Assembly (NCBI RefSeq): GCF_900105025.1
Contig: NZ_LT629759.1
Coordinates: forward strand, 62,001 to 126,000
Source of the DNA: Parafannyhessea umbonata
GTDB lineage: Bacteria > Actinomycetota > Coriobacteriia > Coriobacteriales > Atopobiaceae
Length of the DNA stretch: 64,000 bases
Direction: 5' to 3'
Below the pieces are notes generated by a model. That model was not told where the DNA came from. It saw only the letters and a program-made list of their open reading frames with translations, and did no database searches. The translations under genes and the position numbers were made by a program. Below, in pieces: positions 25,868 through 34,797 of this stretch. The number at the start of each line of letters is the position of its first letter. Position 1 is the stretch's first letter.

Positions 25868-27154
25868 ATGCCCATGCGGTACGAGGACTACAAGCGCTAC
25901 CTGAGCCCGGCGCTCGCAAAGAGCACGGACCTCGTGATCGACCACGGCGAGGGCGGCTACATGTACGACGTCAACGGCGAGAAGTACCTCGACTTTGTCC
26001 AGGGCATCGCCGTGAACGCGCTGGGCCACAACGACCCGCACGTTCGTGCCGCCATCCACGAGCAGGTGGACAGGCTCGTAAACGGCAGCTTCAACATGGT
26101 GAACTTCCCCACCACGCTCGAGCTCGCGGAGCGCATAGCCCAGGTGGCGCCCGGCGACCTTGGCTGCACGCTGTTTGCCAACGGCGGCGCGGAGGCCACG
26201 GACGGCTCGCTCAAGCTCGCGCGCGCCTACACCCGCAGGCCGTGCATCATCGCGTTCAAGGGCTCGTTCCACGGCCGCACGTGGGGCGCGCTCTCCGTCA
26301 CCGGCTCTGCCGCGCACTACCGCGAGGCATACCAGCCGGGGCTGCCGGGCGTGTACTTTGCCACCTACCCGCAGAAGGACCTCTGCCCCAAGGGCATGGA
26401 CGTGGAAGAGCGCTCCAGGTTCTGCCTGGACGAGCTCAAGCAGCTGTTTGACTACCTGGTGGAGCCCACTGAGGTCGCGGCCATCATCATGGAGCCGGTC
26501 CAGGGCGAGGGCGGCTACTTCGTGCCGCCCGCGAGCTTTGTCCAGGGCGTGCGCGAGATCTGCGACACGTACGGCATCCTGCTCATCTTCGACGAGATTC
26601 AAAGCGGCTACGGCCGCACCGGCAAGATGTGGGCCGGCCAGAACTTTGGCGTGACGCCCGACGTCATGAACCTGGGCAAGGCCATCGCGGGCGGCATGCC
26701 CATGAGCGCCATTGTCTCCACCGAGAAGATCATGGCAAAGTGGCTGCCCGGCATGCACGGCGGCACCTTTGGCGGAAACCCCGTGGCCGCGGCCGCCGGC
26801 CTTGCGGTGCTGGAGCAGTTCGAGGAGCAGCGCATCCTCGAGAACGTGAACGAGAAGGGCACCTACCTCGCCGGAAAGCTGGAGGAGCTGCGGAAGGCCC
26901 ATCCCGTGGTGGGCGACGTGCGCGGCATCGGCCTGATGCGCGCCATCGAGTTCGACCACCCCGAGGACGGAAGCCCGGCGCCGGAGATCTGGGGTGCCGT
27001 GAAGGCCCAGTGCCTCAAGAACCACATGATCACCCTCAACTGCGGCGTGCACGGCAACGGCATGCGCTTCGCAACCCGCCTGAACGTCACGACAGAAGAG
27101 CTGGACGAGGGCGTGGGAATCCTGGACCGCTCCATGGGCGAGCTGGGGTACTAG
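25868..27154 (+). CDS. class-III aminotransferase (GABA/acetylornithine type)
   Basis: This 428-residue PLP enzyme has the fold-type I layout: FANGGAEATDGSLKLARAYT (103-122) for phosphate binding, FDEIQSGYGRTG with Asp242 against the pyridine nitrogen, and Schiff-base Lys271 in NLGKAIAGGMPMS. HGGTFGGNPVAAAAGLAVLE is the family C-terminal signature. Substrates are probably an omega-amino acid such as 4-aminobutyrate with 2-oxoglutarate, though ornithine-type donors are possible. It is followed 61 bases later by a 2-hydroxyacid dehydrogenase, which could reduce the oxo-acid product. Confidence 0.92.
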   Translation: MPMRYEDYKRYLSPALAKSTDLVIDHGEGGYMYDVNGEKYLDFVQGIAVNALGHNDPHVRAAIHEQVDRLVNGSFNMVNFPTTLELAERIAQVAPGDLGCTLFANGGAEATDGSLKLARAYTRRPCIIAFKGSFHGRTWGALSVTGSAAHYREAYQPGLPGVYFATYPQKDLCPKGMDVEERSRFCLDELKQLFDYLVEPTEVAAIIMEPVQGEGGYFVPPASFVQGVREICDTYGILLIFDEIQSGYGRTGKMWAGQNFGVTPDVMNLGKAIAGGMPMSAIVSTEKIMAKWLPGMHGGTFGGNPVAAAAGLAVLEQFEEQRILENVNEKGTYLAGKLEELRKAHPVVGDVRGIGLMRAIEFDHPEDGSPAPEIWGAVKAQCLKNHMITLNCGVHGNGMRFATRLNVTTEELDEGVGILDRSMGELGY

Positions 27155-27215
27155 ACGGGCGCTGGCGCCCGGCCGTTGGAGCCGGCGCAGGGGAAAGCCA
27201 TGCAAGGAGGCCATC

Positions 27216-28193
27216 ATGCCACGCATCGCATATCTGGGAAGCGCGGTCCCGCTGGACCTTGAGCGCAGGATGCTGGGCGAGCTGGGCAGGGACGACGTCG
27301 AGGTGTACGAGGTCGACTCCGACAACGCGGGCCGCCCCGCGCGCGGGTCGCTTTCGGGCGCGGACGCGCTCGTGATCGAGTGGGGCAAGGCGGACGCCCG
27401 CACGTTCGACGCGGCACCCCAGCTGAGGTGCGTGAGCATGATGGCAATAGGCCACGACAACATCGACGACGCGGCGGCCTCGCGCCACGGCTGCTGGGTC
27501 ACGAACGTGCCGGACTACTGCACGTACGACGTCGCCCTGCACGCGCTGGGGCTCATCGTGGACCTGTACAAGAAGATCACCTGGTTCGACCGCCAGGTGC
27601 GCGACGGCGTGTGGGACGACATGGCCGGCTACGACGCGCCGCGGCCCCAGGGCCAGACGGCGGGCCTCGTGTTCTTTGGCTCCATCGCGCAGGCGCTCAC
27701 GCCCATGCTGCAGGCCATCGGCATGAACGTCATGGCCTACGCGCCAACCAAGTCGACCGCGTTTCTCGCCAGCCACGGCGTGACCAAGGCGCAGAGCCTT
27801 GAGGAGCTTCTGGAGAAGAGCGACGTGGTGAGCCTGCACTGCCCGCTGGTGGACGCGACGCGCGACATCATCTGCGCGCGGACGCTGCGCCTGATGAAGC
27901 CGACCGCGTTCTTCGTGAACACGTCGCGCGGCGGCTGCGTGGTGGAGGAGGACCTGGCGCAGGCGCTGACGGACGGCACGATTCGCGCCGCGGCCGTGGA
28001 CGTGAAGCGCGACGAGACGAACGCGAAGAGTCCGCTGGTGGGGCTGGACAGATGCATCGTGACGCCGCACTGCGCGTACCACTCGTCAGACTCGTACACC
28101 GAGATGCGCACGCGCGCGCTCAAAAACGCCCTGCAGGCGCTGGATGGCGAGAAGCCCGAGGACGCCGTGAACGAGCTCTCGCTCGCGGGGTAG
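27216..28193 (+). CDS. D-2-hydroxyacid dehydrogenase family protein with altered NAD motif
   Basis: This 325-residue protein has the catalytic Arg238 (NTSRGGCVVEE), Glu266 (VDVKRDETN) and His285 (VTPHCAYHS) of the D-isomer family. The Rossmann glycine motif is unusual: VFFGSIAQA at 152-160 replaces the normal GxGxxG, keeping only the first Gly. CAAGGAGG precedes the ATG. It is probably co-transcribed with the aminotransferase. It may use cofactor weakly or differently, or have lost activity. Confidence 0.88.
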   Translation: MPRIAYLGSAVPLDLERRMLGELGRDDVEVYEVDSDNAGRPARGSLSGADALVIEWGKADARTFDAAPQLRCVSMMAIGHDNIDDAAASRHGCWVTNVPDYCTYDVALHALGLIVDLYKKITWFDRQVRDGVWDDMAGYDAPRPQGQTAGLVFFGSIAQALTPMLQAIGMNVMAYAPTKSTAFLASHGVTKAQSLEELLEKSDVVSLHCPLVDATRDIICARTLRLMKPTAFFVNTSRGGCVVEEDLAQALTDGTIRAAAVDVKRDETNAKSPLVGLDRCIVTPHCAYHSSDSYTEMRTRALKNALQALDGEKPEDAVNELSLAG

Positions 28194-28211
28194 GGCGCGG
28201 GCCAGTCGCGG

Positions 28212-28234
28212 GCCGGCGGCACGTAGCCGCCGGC
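28212..28234. terminator. GC-rich hairpin in the convergent gap
   Basis: GCCGGCGGC (28212-28220) pairs perfectly with GCCGCCGGC (28226-28234) around ACGTA. No T-run follows. A second perfect 16-bp palindrome (CACTGCGG/CCGCAGTG) occurs at 28254-28269. The region separates the plus-strand dehydrogenase from the minus-strand DUF2798 gene. Confidence 0.4.
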
Positions 28235-28304
28235 GGCGTTGTGGCCCGCGTGGCACTGCGGCCGCAGTGGGCGGTGCGCCTGCCCCCTGCGGCCGCGGCG
28301 ACGG

Positions 28305-28796
28305 CTACCTGTCCTCGCTGCTCGAGGCCACGGCCCTGGGGCGGACGAGCGCGCCAAACGCGCCGCGCACGATGGGGCCGGCCACGAAGAACTGCCACAG
28401 CAGCGCCATGGGCAGGTTGAGGAGCGTCGTCTGGATCCACGTGGACACGATGTCCGGCGCGGCGGGGCGCTTGATGACGAGCGTGGCGACAAGGCTCATG
28501 AGCGGGCACATCATCTGCACGCTGAGCGCGGAGATCGCCGCGACCATCGCAAACGGCGTCTTGGGGTTGGGGCCCACCAGCTTCTGGGCGCGGCGGCCGA
28601 CGACGGGCGAGACCACAAACAGGTCAAGCAGGAACGCGACTGGTCCCATGAACGCGAGCTCCGGCAGCCCGGCGGCAAAGACAAAGTTGGAAAGGCCGCC
28701 GACCTCGAGCGAGACGTTATAGCAGATCATGCCATAGACCATGGCGATGACCATCATTACGGTAAAGACGAGCTTCTGGGTGCGAGTTTGCGGCAT
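28305..28796 (-). CDS. DUF2798 family membrane protein
   Basis: From ATG 28796 the product is 163 residues with four predicted membrane helices. The N-terminus TRTQKLVFTVMMVIAMVYGM followed by ICYN is typical of the family, and the second half (FAMVAAISALSVQMMCPLMS) repeats the two-helix pattern. Function is unknown. The start follows CCGGGAGG, which can pair with an upstream leader segment. It is divergent from brnQ. Confidence 0.85.
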   Translation of the reverse strand: MPQTRTQKLVFTVMMVIAMVYGMICYNVSLEVGGLSNFVFAAGLPELAFMGPVAFLLDLFVVSPVVGRRAQKLVGPNPKTPFAMVAAISALSVQMMCPLMSLVATLVIKRPAAPDIVSTWIQTTLLNLPMALLWQFFVAGPIVRGAFGALVRPRAVASSSEDR

Positions 28797-28801
28797 GTAT
28801 A

Positions 28802-28843
28802 CCTCCCGGTTGTGTGCAGTGTTGTTCGTTATCACCCGGGAGG
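28802..28843 (-). promoter_or_regulatory. possible ribosome-binding-site sequestering leader hairpin
   Basis: On the minus strand CCTCCCGG (plus 28836-28843) is exactly complementary to CCGGGAGG (plus 28802-28809), which is the ribosome binding site of the DUF2798 gene. The loop is 26 bases. Folding would hide the start site, so translational control is possible. Confidence 0.45.
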
Positions 28844-29016
28844 GTGTGCGTTTCCAAAGGATACCTGCAGCTAAGAATATGGCCTAGGAACGTTACCACG
28901 CGCGGTGCCGCCGCGTGCGCCCGCGTTTGCGAGGCGGTACAAACACTCCACAGGTCGTCCGGGGCGCCCGAGCCGCGAGGCTGGACCGCCGCCCTTGCCG
29001 TCTTACCGCGGAGCCG

Positions 29017-29022
29017 TATCAT
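29017..29022 (+). promoter_or_regulatory. putative -10 box of brnQ
   Basis: TATCAT lies 51 bases before the brnQ ATG. No clear -35 box is visible. Confidence 0.35.
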
Positions 29023-29073
29023 GTCTCCTGGACAGGCGGAGAAGAACGACTCCCACGGGACGGTGGCGGTTTC

Positions 29074-30450
29074 ATGGCTGATGGCAACAAGCTGGGCGTG
29101 CGAGACGGGATCGCGGTCTCGAGCATGCTCTTCGGGCTCTTCTTTGGGGCCGGCAACCTGATATTTCCCATCCACATGGGCCAGCTTGCGGGCAGGAACG
29201 CGTGGTGGGCGCTGCTGGGCTTTCTCGTGACGGGAGTGGGGCTTCCCATACTGGGCGTCGCGGCGTTGGGCGCCAGCCGCTCGAAGGGCCTCCTGGACCT
29301 GAGCTCGCGCGTAGGCCGGCGCTTTGGCCTTGCGTTCACGTGCGTGCTGTACCTCACGATCGGCCCGCTGTTTGCCATACCGCGCTGCGCGACGGTGGCC
29401 TACACCGTCGGCATCGCGCAGTCGCTTCCCAAGGGCGCGCACGGTCCGTGGCTCCTGCTCTTCTCGCTCGCGTTCTTTGCCGTGGTGCTTGCGCTTTCGC
29501 TCAGGCCGGGAAAGATTCTGACGTGGGTGGGCAAGGTGCTGACGCCGGGGTTCCTGGTGTTTCTGGGGATACTCGTGGCCGCGGCGCTTGCGGCGCCGTC
29601 CGCGCGCGTGGCGGACGTCGCGCCGCAGGGGGCGTACGTGGCGTCCCCGTTTGCGACGGGGCTGCTGGAGGGATACAACACGATGGACGCGCTTGCGGGC
29701 CTGGCGTTTGGCATCGTGGTGGTGGGGGTCGTGCGCGACCTTGGGGTGAGCGATGCCGCGGACGTCGCGCGCGGCACGATCCTCTCTGGCGCGGGTAGCG
29801 GCCTCATCATGGCGGTGGTGTATGCGCTCGTGACCGTCGTCGGCGCCCAGAGCAGAGGGGCATTTGCGCCGTCTAGCAATGGCGGCATCGCGTTTGCGCA
29901 GATAGCTCGCCTGTACCTGGGCGACGCCGGCTTGGTGGTGCTTGCGGTGACCGTGACCGTCGCGTGCCTGAAGACGGCGGTGGGCCTGGTGACGAGCTGC
30001 TCGCACACGTTTGTGGGGATGTTTGGCGGGAGGGTGACGTACCGCGGCTGGGCGGTCGTGTTTACGCTCGTGTCGTTTGCGCTGGCAAACGGCGGGCTCG
30101 ATGCGCTCATCGCGTGGTCGCTGCCCGTGCTTTACATCATGTACCCCTTGGCCATCATGCTCATTGTGCTGGCGCTTGCGGGCGGGGCGTTTGGGTACGA
30201 CCGCGTGGTGCTTGCGTGGGCCGAGGGCCTGACGCTGCCGGCGGCGCTCGTGGGTGCGGCCGCCTCGGCGCCAAAGGCGCTTGCCGCAACGCCCGTCGTC
30301 CGGGCCATGGCGTGCGTCGCGGCGGCGTTGCCCCTGGCGTCGTGGGGCTTTGGCTGGGTGGTGCCCGCGGCGGCGGGACTTGCCATCGGTGTTGCGGTGC
30401 ATGCGGTTCGCGCACGCGCGCGGACTCGCGGCAACGTGCCGTCATTGTGA
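29074..30450 (+). CDS. brnQ: branched-chain amino acid transport system II carrier protein
   Basis: This is 458 residues with about twelve hydrophobic helices. The family start GIAVSSMLFGLFFGAGNLIF (residues 10-29) and PIHMGQLAG are diagnostic of BrnQ (LIVCS family) sodium or proton symporters for Leu, Ile and Val. The upstream frame is open further but has no plausible start; ATG 29074 gives the standard N-terminus, although its ribosome binding site is weak. It is monocistronic and upstream of prfC. Confidence 0.92.
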   Translation: MADGNKLGVRDGIAVSSMLFGLFFGAGNLIFPIHMGQLAGRNAWWALLGFLVTGVGLPILGVAALGASRSKGLLDLSSRVGRRFGLAFTCVLYLTIGPLFAIPRCATVAYTVGIAQSLPKGAHGPWLLLFSLAFFAVVLALSLRPGKILTWVGKVLTPGFLVFLGILVAAALAAPSARVADVAPQGAYVASPFATGLLEGYNTMDALAGLAFGIVVVGVVRDLGVSDAADVARGTILSGAGSGLIMAVVYALVTVVGAQSRGAFAPSSNGGIAFAQIARLYLGDAGLVVLAVTVTVACLKTAVGLVTSCSHTFVGMFGGRVTYRGWAVVFTLVSFALANGGLDALIAWSLPVLYIMYPLAIMLIVLALAGGAFGYDRVVLAWAEGLTLPAALVGAAASAPKALAATPVVRAMACVAAALPLASWGFGWVVPAAAGLAIGVAVHAVRARARTRGNVPSL

Positions 30451-30488
30451 GAGGCCCCGCTTTCGGGCGGAGGGGGCGGCTCTTCTCG

Positions 30489-30494
30489 TACAAT
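30489..30494 (+). promoter_or_regulatory. putative -10 box of prfC
   Basis: TACAAT follows CTTCTCG and lies 31 bases before the prfC start. A similar TCTCGTA context precedes the -10 box at 39681. Confidence 0.45.
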
Positions 30495-30525
30495 ACGATG
30501 GTTACGCCATCTATAAGGAGAATGC

Positions 30526-32139
30526 ATGCCAAGCCTGTCCGACCAGATCGCATCGCGGCGAACGTTCGCCATCATCAGCCACCCCGACGCGGGAAAGACC
30601 ACCCTTACCGAGAAGCTGCTGCTGTACACCGGCAGCATCCAGACGGCAGGTTCCGTCAAGGGCAAGGCGAGCGCGCGCCACGCGGTGTCCGACTGGATGG
30701 ACATCGAGAAGGAGCGCGGCATCTCGGTCACGTCGTCCGTGCTGCAGTTCACGTACGAGGGCAAGTGCGTGAACATCCTGGACACCCCGGGCCACCAGGA
30801 CTTTTCTGAGGACACGTACCGCACGCTCATGGCGGCGGACGCCGCGGTCATGGTGATCGACGGCGCAAAGGGCGTCGAGGCCCAGACCAAGAAGCTCTTC
30901 AAGGTCTGCACGCTGCGCCACATCCCCATCTTCACGTTCGTGAACAAGCTCGACCACGACACCCGCGACCCCTTTGACCTCACGGAGGAGATCGAGACGG
31001 TCCTGGGCATCGGCACGTACCCCATGAACTGGCCCATCGGCAGCGGCCGCAACTTCCGCGGCGTGTTCGACCGCAACTCGCGCCACGTGATCGCGTTCGA
31101 GGGCGACGGCCACGCCAACGCCACCAAGAAGGTGAACGAGATCGAGGCCGAGCTGGGCGACCCCGCCCTGGACGAGCTCATCGGCGAGGAGAACCACCGC
31201 ACGCTCATGGACGACATTGAGCTCCTGGACGGCGCCGACAACGAGTTTGACCTCGAGGCGGTCCGCACCGGCCGCCTGACCCCGGTGTTCTTTGGCTCGG
31301 CACTCACCAACTTTGGCGTGGAGCCCTTCCTGAAGGACTTCCTGCGCCTTGCCCCGGAGCCCCTGGCGTACACGGACGTCCTTACGGGCGAGAAGGTCGA
31401 GCCCTCCCGGCCCGAGTTCAGCGGCTTCGTGTTCAAGATCCAGGCCAACATGGACCGCCACCACCGTGACCGCATCGCCTTCGTGCGCATCTGCTCCGGC
31501 AAGTTCGAGCGCGGCATGAGCGCCTTCCACGTGCAGGGCGACCGCACGATCAAGCTGGCCACTGGCACGTCCATGATGGCCGACGATCGCGCCATCGTGG
31601 ACGAGGCGTACGCCGGCGACATCGTGGGCCTGTTCGACCCGGGCATCTTCTCCATCGGCGACACCGTGTGCGCCGGCAAGCCCCGCGTGCAGTTTCCGCA
31701 GATCCCCACGTTTGCGCCGGAGCACTTCGCGCGCATCACGCAGGTGGACACGCTCAAGCGCAAGCAGTTCATCAAGGGCGTGGAGGAGCTTGCGCAGGAG
31801 GGCGCCATCCAGATCTTCCGCGAGCTTGGCATGGGTATGGAGAGCGTGATCGTGGGCGTTGTGGGCGTGCTGCAGCTCGACGTGCTGGAGCGGCGCCTCA
31901 AGAGCGAGTACGGCGTCGAGGTGAGTCGCCACCCGCTGCCGTACCACGAGATCCGCTGGATCCAGAACGACCCGGAGGAACTCGACATGGCGAGCCTGAA
32001 CCTCTCGCGCGACACCGGCCGCGTGGAGGACATGCGCGGCGGCCGCCTGCTGCTGTTCACGAACGAGTTCAACGTGAACTGGGCGGAGGAGCGAAACCCC
32101 GAGCTCAGGCTGTCCGAGTTTGGAAACGTCACGTTCTAG
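30526..32139 (+). CDS. prfC: peptide chain release factor 3
   Basis: This 537-residue translational GTPase has the P-loop SHPDAGKTTLTEKLL (18-32), where most EF-G-like factors have GH. Switch II is DTPGHQDF and the guanine motif NKLDHD. RF3-specific features are ERGISVTSSVLQF and the C-terminal LNLSRDTGRVEDMRGGRLLL. It recycles RF1/RF2 from terminated ribosomes. AAGGAG precedes the ATG. It stands alone. Confidence 0.96.
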   Translation: MPSLSDQIASRRTFAIISHPDAGKTTLTEKLLLYTGSIQTAGSVKGKASARHAVSDWMDIEKERGISVTSSVLQFTYEGKCVNILDTPGHQDFSEDTYRTLMAADAAVMVIDGAKGVEAQTKKLFKVCTLRHIPIFTFVNKLDHDTRDPFDLTEEIETVLGIGTYPMNWPIGSGRNFRGVFDRNSRHVIAFEGDGHANATKKVNEIEAELGDPALDELIGEENHRTLMDDIELLDGADNEFDLEAVRTGRLTPVFFGSALTNFGVEPFLKDFLRLAPEPLAYTDVLTGEKVEPSRPEFSGFVFKIQANMDRHHRDRIAFVRICSGKFERGMSAFHVQGDRTIKLATGTSMMADDRAIVDEAYAGDIVGLFDPGIFSIGDTVCAGKPRVQFPQIPTFAPEHFARITQVDTLKRKQFIKGVEELAQEGAIQIFRELGMGMESVIVGVVGVLQLDVLERRLKSEYGVEVSRHPLPYHEIRWIQNDPEELDMASLNLSRDTGRVEDMRGGRLLLFTNEFNVNWAEERNPELRLSEFGNVTF

Positions 32140-32159
32140 GACGCGGCGGCGGGCGAGGC

Positions 32160-32176
32160 GGCGAGTTTTTCTCGCC
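32160..32176. other. short GGCGAG/CTCGCC stem after prfC
   Basis: GGCGAG (32160-32165) pairs with CTCGCC (32171-32176) across a TTTTT loop, 20 bases after the prfC stop. It belongs to the recurrent GGCGAGAAG/CTTCTCGCC boundary motif. Terminator function is doubtful because the T-run is in the loop. Confidence 0.4.
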
Positions 32177-32232
32177 TGCGGACGGATGGGCCGATGCTGG
32201 GCCCCGAGGCAGCGACACGGACTGGAGGCGCC

Positions 32233-33270
32233 ATGCCCACGCTCCTTCTTCTTGCACCGTTCTGCGACGAGCACGTCGACGCGCTATGCGAGGCGGCGGG
32301 ACCCGGCTGGGTCATCGAGCGACATTGGCCGGCGGACATGTCGACGCCCAAGACCATGTGCTCGGGCAGGTACAACCTTTCCGACGACGAGCTGGTGGCG
32401 GCGCTCGTGCGCGCGGACGTCGTGATAGGGGAGCCCGCCCCCGCCCTTCTGCGCCGCGCGGCGGACGAGGGCTCGCGCCTGCGCCTGGTGCAGATGACGT
32501 GGGCCGGAACGGACAAGTACAACAGGAGCGACGTGCCGTTTCCCGCCGGCGTGAGCCTGTGCTGCGCCGTCGGCGGCTTTGGGCAGCTCATATCCCAGTA
32601 CGTCGTGGCGCAGGTGCTCGGCCTCATGCAGAACCTGCCGGCATACCGTGACGAGCAGCGCCTGCACCGCTGGGGCGACCTCGGCCCCGTCGGCTCGCTT
32701 GACGGTGCGCGCGTCCTCGTGTTTGGCGCGGGAAACATCGGCGGCTGGGTCGCGCGGCGCTTGAGTGGCTTCGACTGCACGGTCACCGGCGTGTGCCGCG
32801 AAACGTCGCGCCCGCGCCCCGGCTTCGACCGCCTGGTCACGCTCGACGCGGCGGCCGCGGAGCTTCCCGGGGCAGACGTCGTGGTGGGCGCGCTTCCCAA
32901 CAACGATGCCACGGCCGGCTGGCTGGACGCGCGCCGCCTGAGTGCGATGCGGCCGGGCGCCGTCCTCGTGAACGTGGGCCGCGGCAACTTTGTCGACTGT
33001 GACGCCCTCGCGGACGTGCTCGCGGCCGGCGCCATCCGCGGCGCCGCGCTCGACGTCACATCGCCGGAGCCCCTGCCCGCGGACCACCCGCTCTGGGCGG
33101 AGCCACGCTGCGTCATCACGCCGCACGTGTCCGGCGGCTCGTTTGGCCGTCACCGTCAGACGGAGGACAACATCTGCGCCATCTGCTGCGACAACCTGCG
33201 CGCCCTGCGCACGGGCGCTGCACTCAGGAACCTGGTGCCCGCGTCCGCGTTCGACGTGGTGCCCCGCTAG
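32233..33270 (+). CDS. D-2-hydroxyacid dehydrogenase
   Basis: From ATG 32233 (GGAGGC upstream) the product is 345 residues. Unlike the earlier homologue, the NAD motif is canonical (VLVFGAGNIGGWVARRL). Catalytic Arg lies in VNVGRGNFVD, Glu in SPEPLPADHPLW and His in TPHVSGGSFGRH. The N-terminal domain contains a Cys-rich turn (SLCCAVGG) in place of the usual active-site loop. It probably reduces a 2-oxo acid; the substrate is not inferable. Its closest look is the glyoxylate/hydroxypyruvate or D-lactate-type subgroup. Confidence 0.9.
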   Translation: MPTLLLLAPFCDEHVDALCEAAGPGWVIERHWPADMSTPKTMCSGRYNLSDDELVAALVRADVVIGEPAPALLRRAADEGSRLRLVQMTWAGTDKYNRSDVPFPAGVSLCCAVGGFGQLISQYVVAQVLGLMQNLPAYRDEQRLHRWGDLGPVGSLDGARVLVFGAGNIGGWVARRLSGFDCTVTGVCRETSRPRPGFDRLVTLDAAAAELPGADVVVGALPNNDATAGWLDARRLSAMRPGAVLVNVGRGNFVDCDALADVLAAGAIRGAALDVTSPEPLPADHPLWAEPRCVITPHVSGGSFGRHRQTEDNICAICCDNLRALRTGAALRNLVPASAFDVVPR

Positions 33271-33378
33271 CGCGCCGCAGCACGTCGGATTGCCGCGCCA
33301 CCCGCGCACGTCCCAACTCGAAACACCACAACAAGCTGCCCGAAACCTTGCGTGTCGCCTTCCGCAACCACGCGCGCC

Positions 33379-33384
33379 TAGAAT
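33379..33384 (+). promoter_or_regulatory. putative -10 box of the iron alcohol dehydrogenase gene
   Basis: TAGAAT lies 72 bases before the start at 33457. TTGCGT at 33348 is too far away to be its -35 box. Confidence 0.35.
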
Positions 33385-33456
33385 GGCCGCAAACGGCCGC
33401 GACCGCGCCTTGCCTGCGCTGCGCGGCCACGCACGCGCGAGGAAGGACCTGACACC

Positions 33457-34644
33457 ATGTCCCTAGACAGCTTCCGCCTCTATGCACCCACCCGCGTCCT
33501 GTTTGGCCCCGGCCAGCTCTCCCACCTGCACGAGCAGCCCATGCCGGGCAAGACGGCCATGCTCGTGATATCCAACGGCCGCTCCACGAGGGCGAACGGC
33601 TACCTCGGCCGCACGGTGCACGAGCTCACGCAGGCCGGCGTGAAGACGGTGCTGTTTGACAGCGTCGGCGCGAACCCCACCAAGGAGGTGGTTGAGGAGG
33701 GCGCGGCGCTCGCCCGCAGGTGCCAGGTGGACTTCGTGGTCGCGCTCGGCGGCGGCTCGGTGATGGACGCCGCAAAGGTGATGGCGCTCCTTGCACCGCA
33801 GCCCTCCGACGACCTGTGGGATTACGCCACGGGCAGCACGGGACGGCACCTGCCGCTCCAGCGGCCGGAGCTGCCGTGGGTCGCCATCACCACCACGGCG
33901 GGCACGGGGTCCGAGGTCGACGCCATCGGCGTTGTGTCCAAGCTGGACACGCACGAGAAGATTGGCATCGGCTCGCCCAACAACTTCGCCAGGATTGCGG
34001 TCGTGGACCCGGAGCTCATGCTGAGCGTGCCGCCCAAGTTCACGGCGTACCAGGGCTTCGACGCGCTGTTCCACAACATGGAGGGCTACATCAGCACAAG
34101 GACGAACCTGTTTGGTCAGATGGTGCAGCTCGAGGCAATCAAGAGCATCGGCGCGTGGCTGCCCGTGGCCGTGCGCGATGGCGCAAACCTGGAGGCGCGC
34201 ACGCACGTGGCGTACGCCAACACCATGGGAGGCTACTCCATGGTGGTCTCGTCCAACTGCTCTCAGCACTCCATGGAGCACGCCATGAGCGCCTTCCATC
34301 CGGAGCTTCCGCATGGCGCCGGCCTCACCATGCTGAGTCTCGCGTACTTTGGCTTCTGGGCGGAGCGCCACGTGTGCGACGACCGCTTGGTGGCGATGGC
34401 GCGCGCCTTGGGCCGCACGGACGCCACGCGCCCGGAGGAGCTGCCACGCGCCCTGCACGATCTGCAGGTGTCGTGCGGCGTGGACGGCCTTCGCATGAGC
34501 GACTACGGCTTCGCGGGCACGCACGAAGAGGCGCTGCTGCTTGCGCGCACCGCCCGCGAGACCATGGGCCGGCTCTTCTCGGCGGACCCGGCACCCACGA
34601 CGGACGAGGACATCGCGGGCATATACATGAAGAGCTTCCACTAG
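33457..34644 (+). CDS. iron-containing alcohol dehydrogenase
   Basis: This 395-residue protein of the Fe-ADH family has the NAD-binding segment ALGGGSVMDAAKVMAL near residues 94-109, TTTAGTGSEVD, and the metal-binding region FTAYQGFDALFHNMEGYIS. It then has SMEHAMSAFHPELPHGAG with two of the His ligands. Members reduce aldehydes or oxidise alcohols such as butanol or lactaldehyde. It is 186 bases after the dehydrogenase gene on the same strand and ends before the larB promoter region. Confidence 0.92.
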   Translation: MSLDSFRLYAPTRVLFGPGQLSHLHEQPMPGKTAMLVISNGRSTRANGYLGRTVHELTQAGVKTVLFDSVGANPTKEVVEEGAALARRCQVDFVVALGGGSVMDAAKVMALLAPQPSDDLWDYATGSTGRHLPLQRPELPWVAITTTAGTGSEVDAIGVVSKLDTHEKIGIGSPNNFARIAVVDPELMLSVPPKFTAYQGFDALFHNMEGYISTRTNLFGQMVQLEAIKSIGAWLPVAVRDGANLEARTHVAYANTMGGYSMVVSSNCSQHSMEHAMSAFHPELPHGAGLTMLSLAYFGFWAERHVCDDRLVAMARALGRTDATRPEELPRALHDLQVSCGVDGLRMSDYGFAGTHEEALLLARTARETMGRLFSADPAPTTDEDIAGIYMKSFH

Positions 34645-34758
34645 GCAAGCGCATCCGCTAGGCAAGAGCGCCAGGCGAGAAGAGCCGTCCCAGCCACCTG
34701 CCGCCCGCAGCCGCATGCGACCCTCCGCCGCCCGCCGCAGCGTGCGGGCCCCAAGGGC

Positions 34759-34764
34759 TATCAT
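34759..34764 (+). promoter_or_regulatory. putative -10 box of the larB-larC-rsmJ operon
   Basis: TATCAT lies 33 bases before the TTG start of larB. Confidence 0.4.
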
Positions 34765-34797
34765 GGGACGCGACGGAATCGACGAAGAGGTGGCTTA

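Noticed and set aside
28915-29073. N-terminal extension of BrnQ
   Set aside because: The frame is open, but the extra residues are Arg/Gly-rich and not membrane-like; ATG 29074 gives the normal family start.
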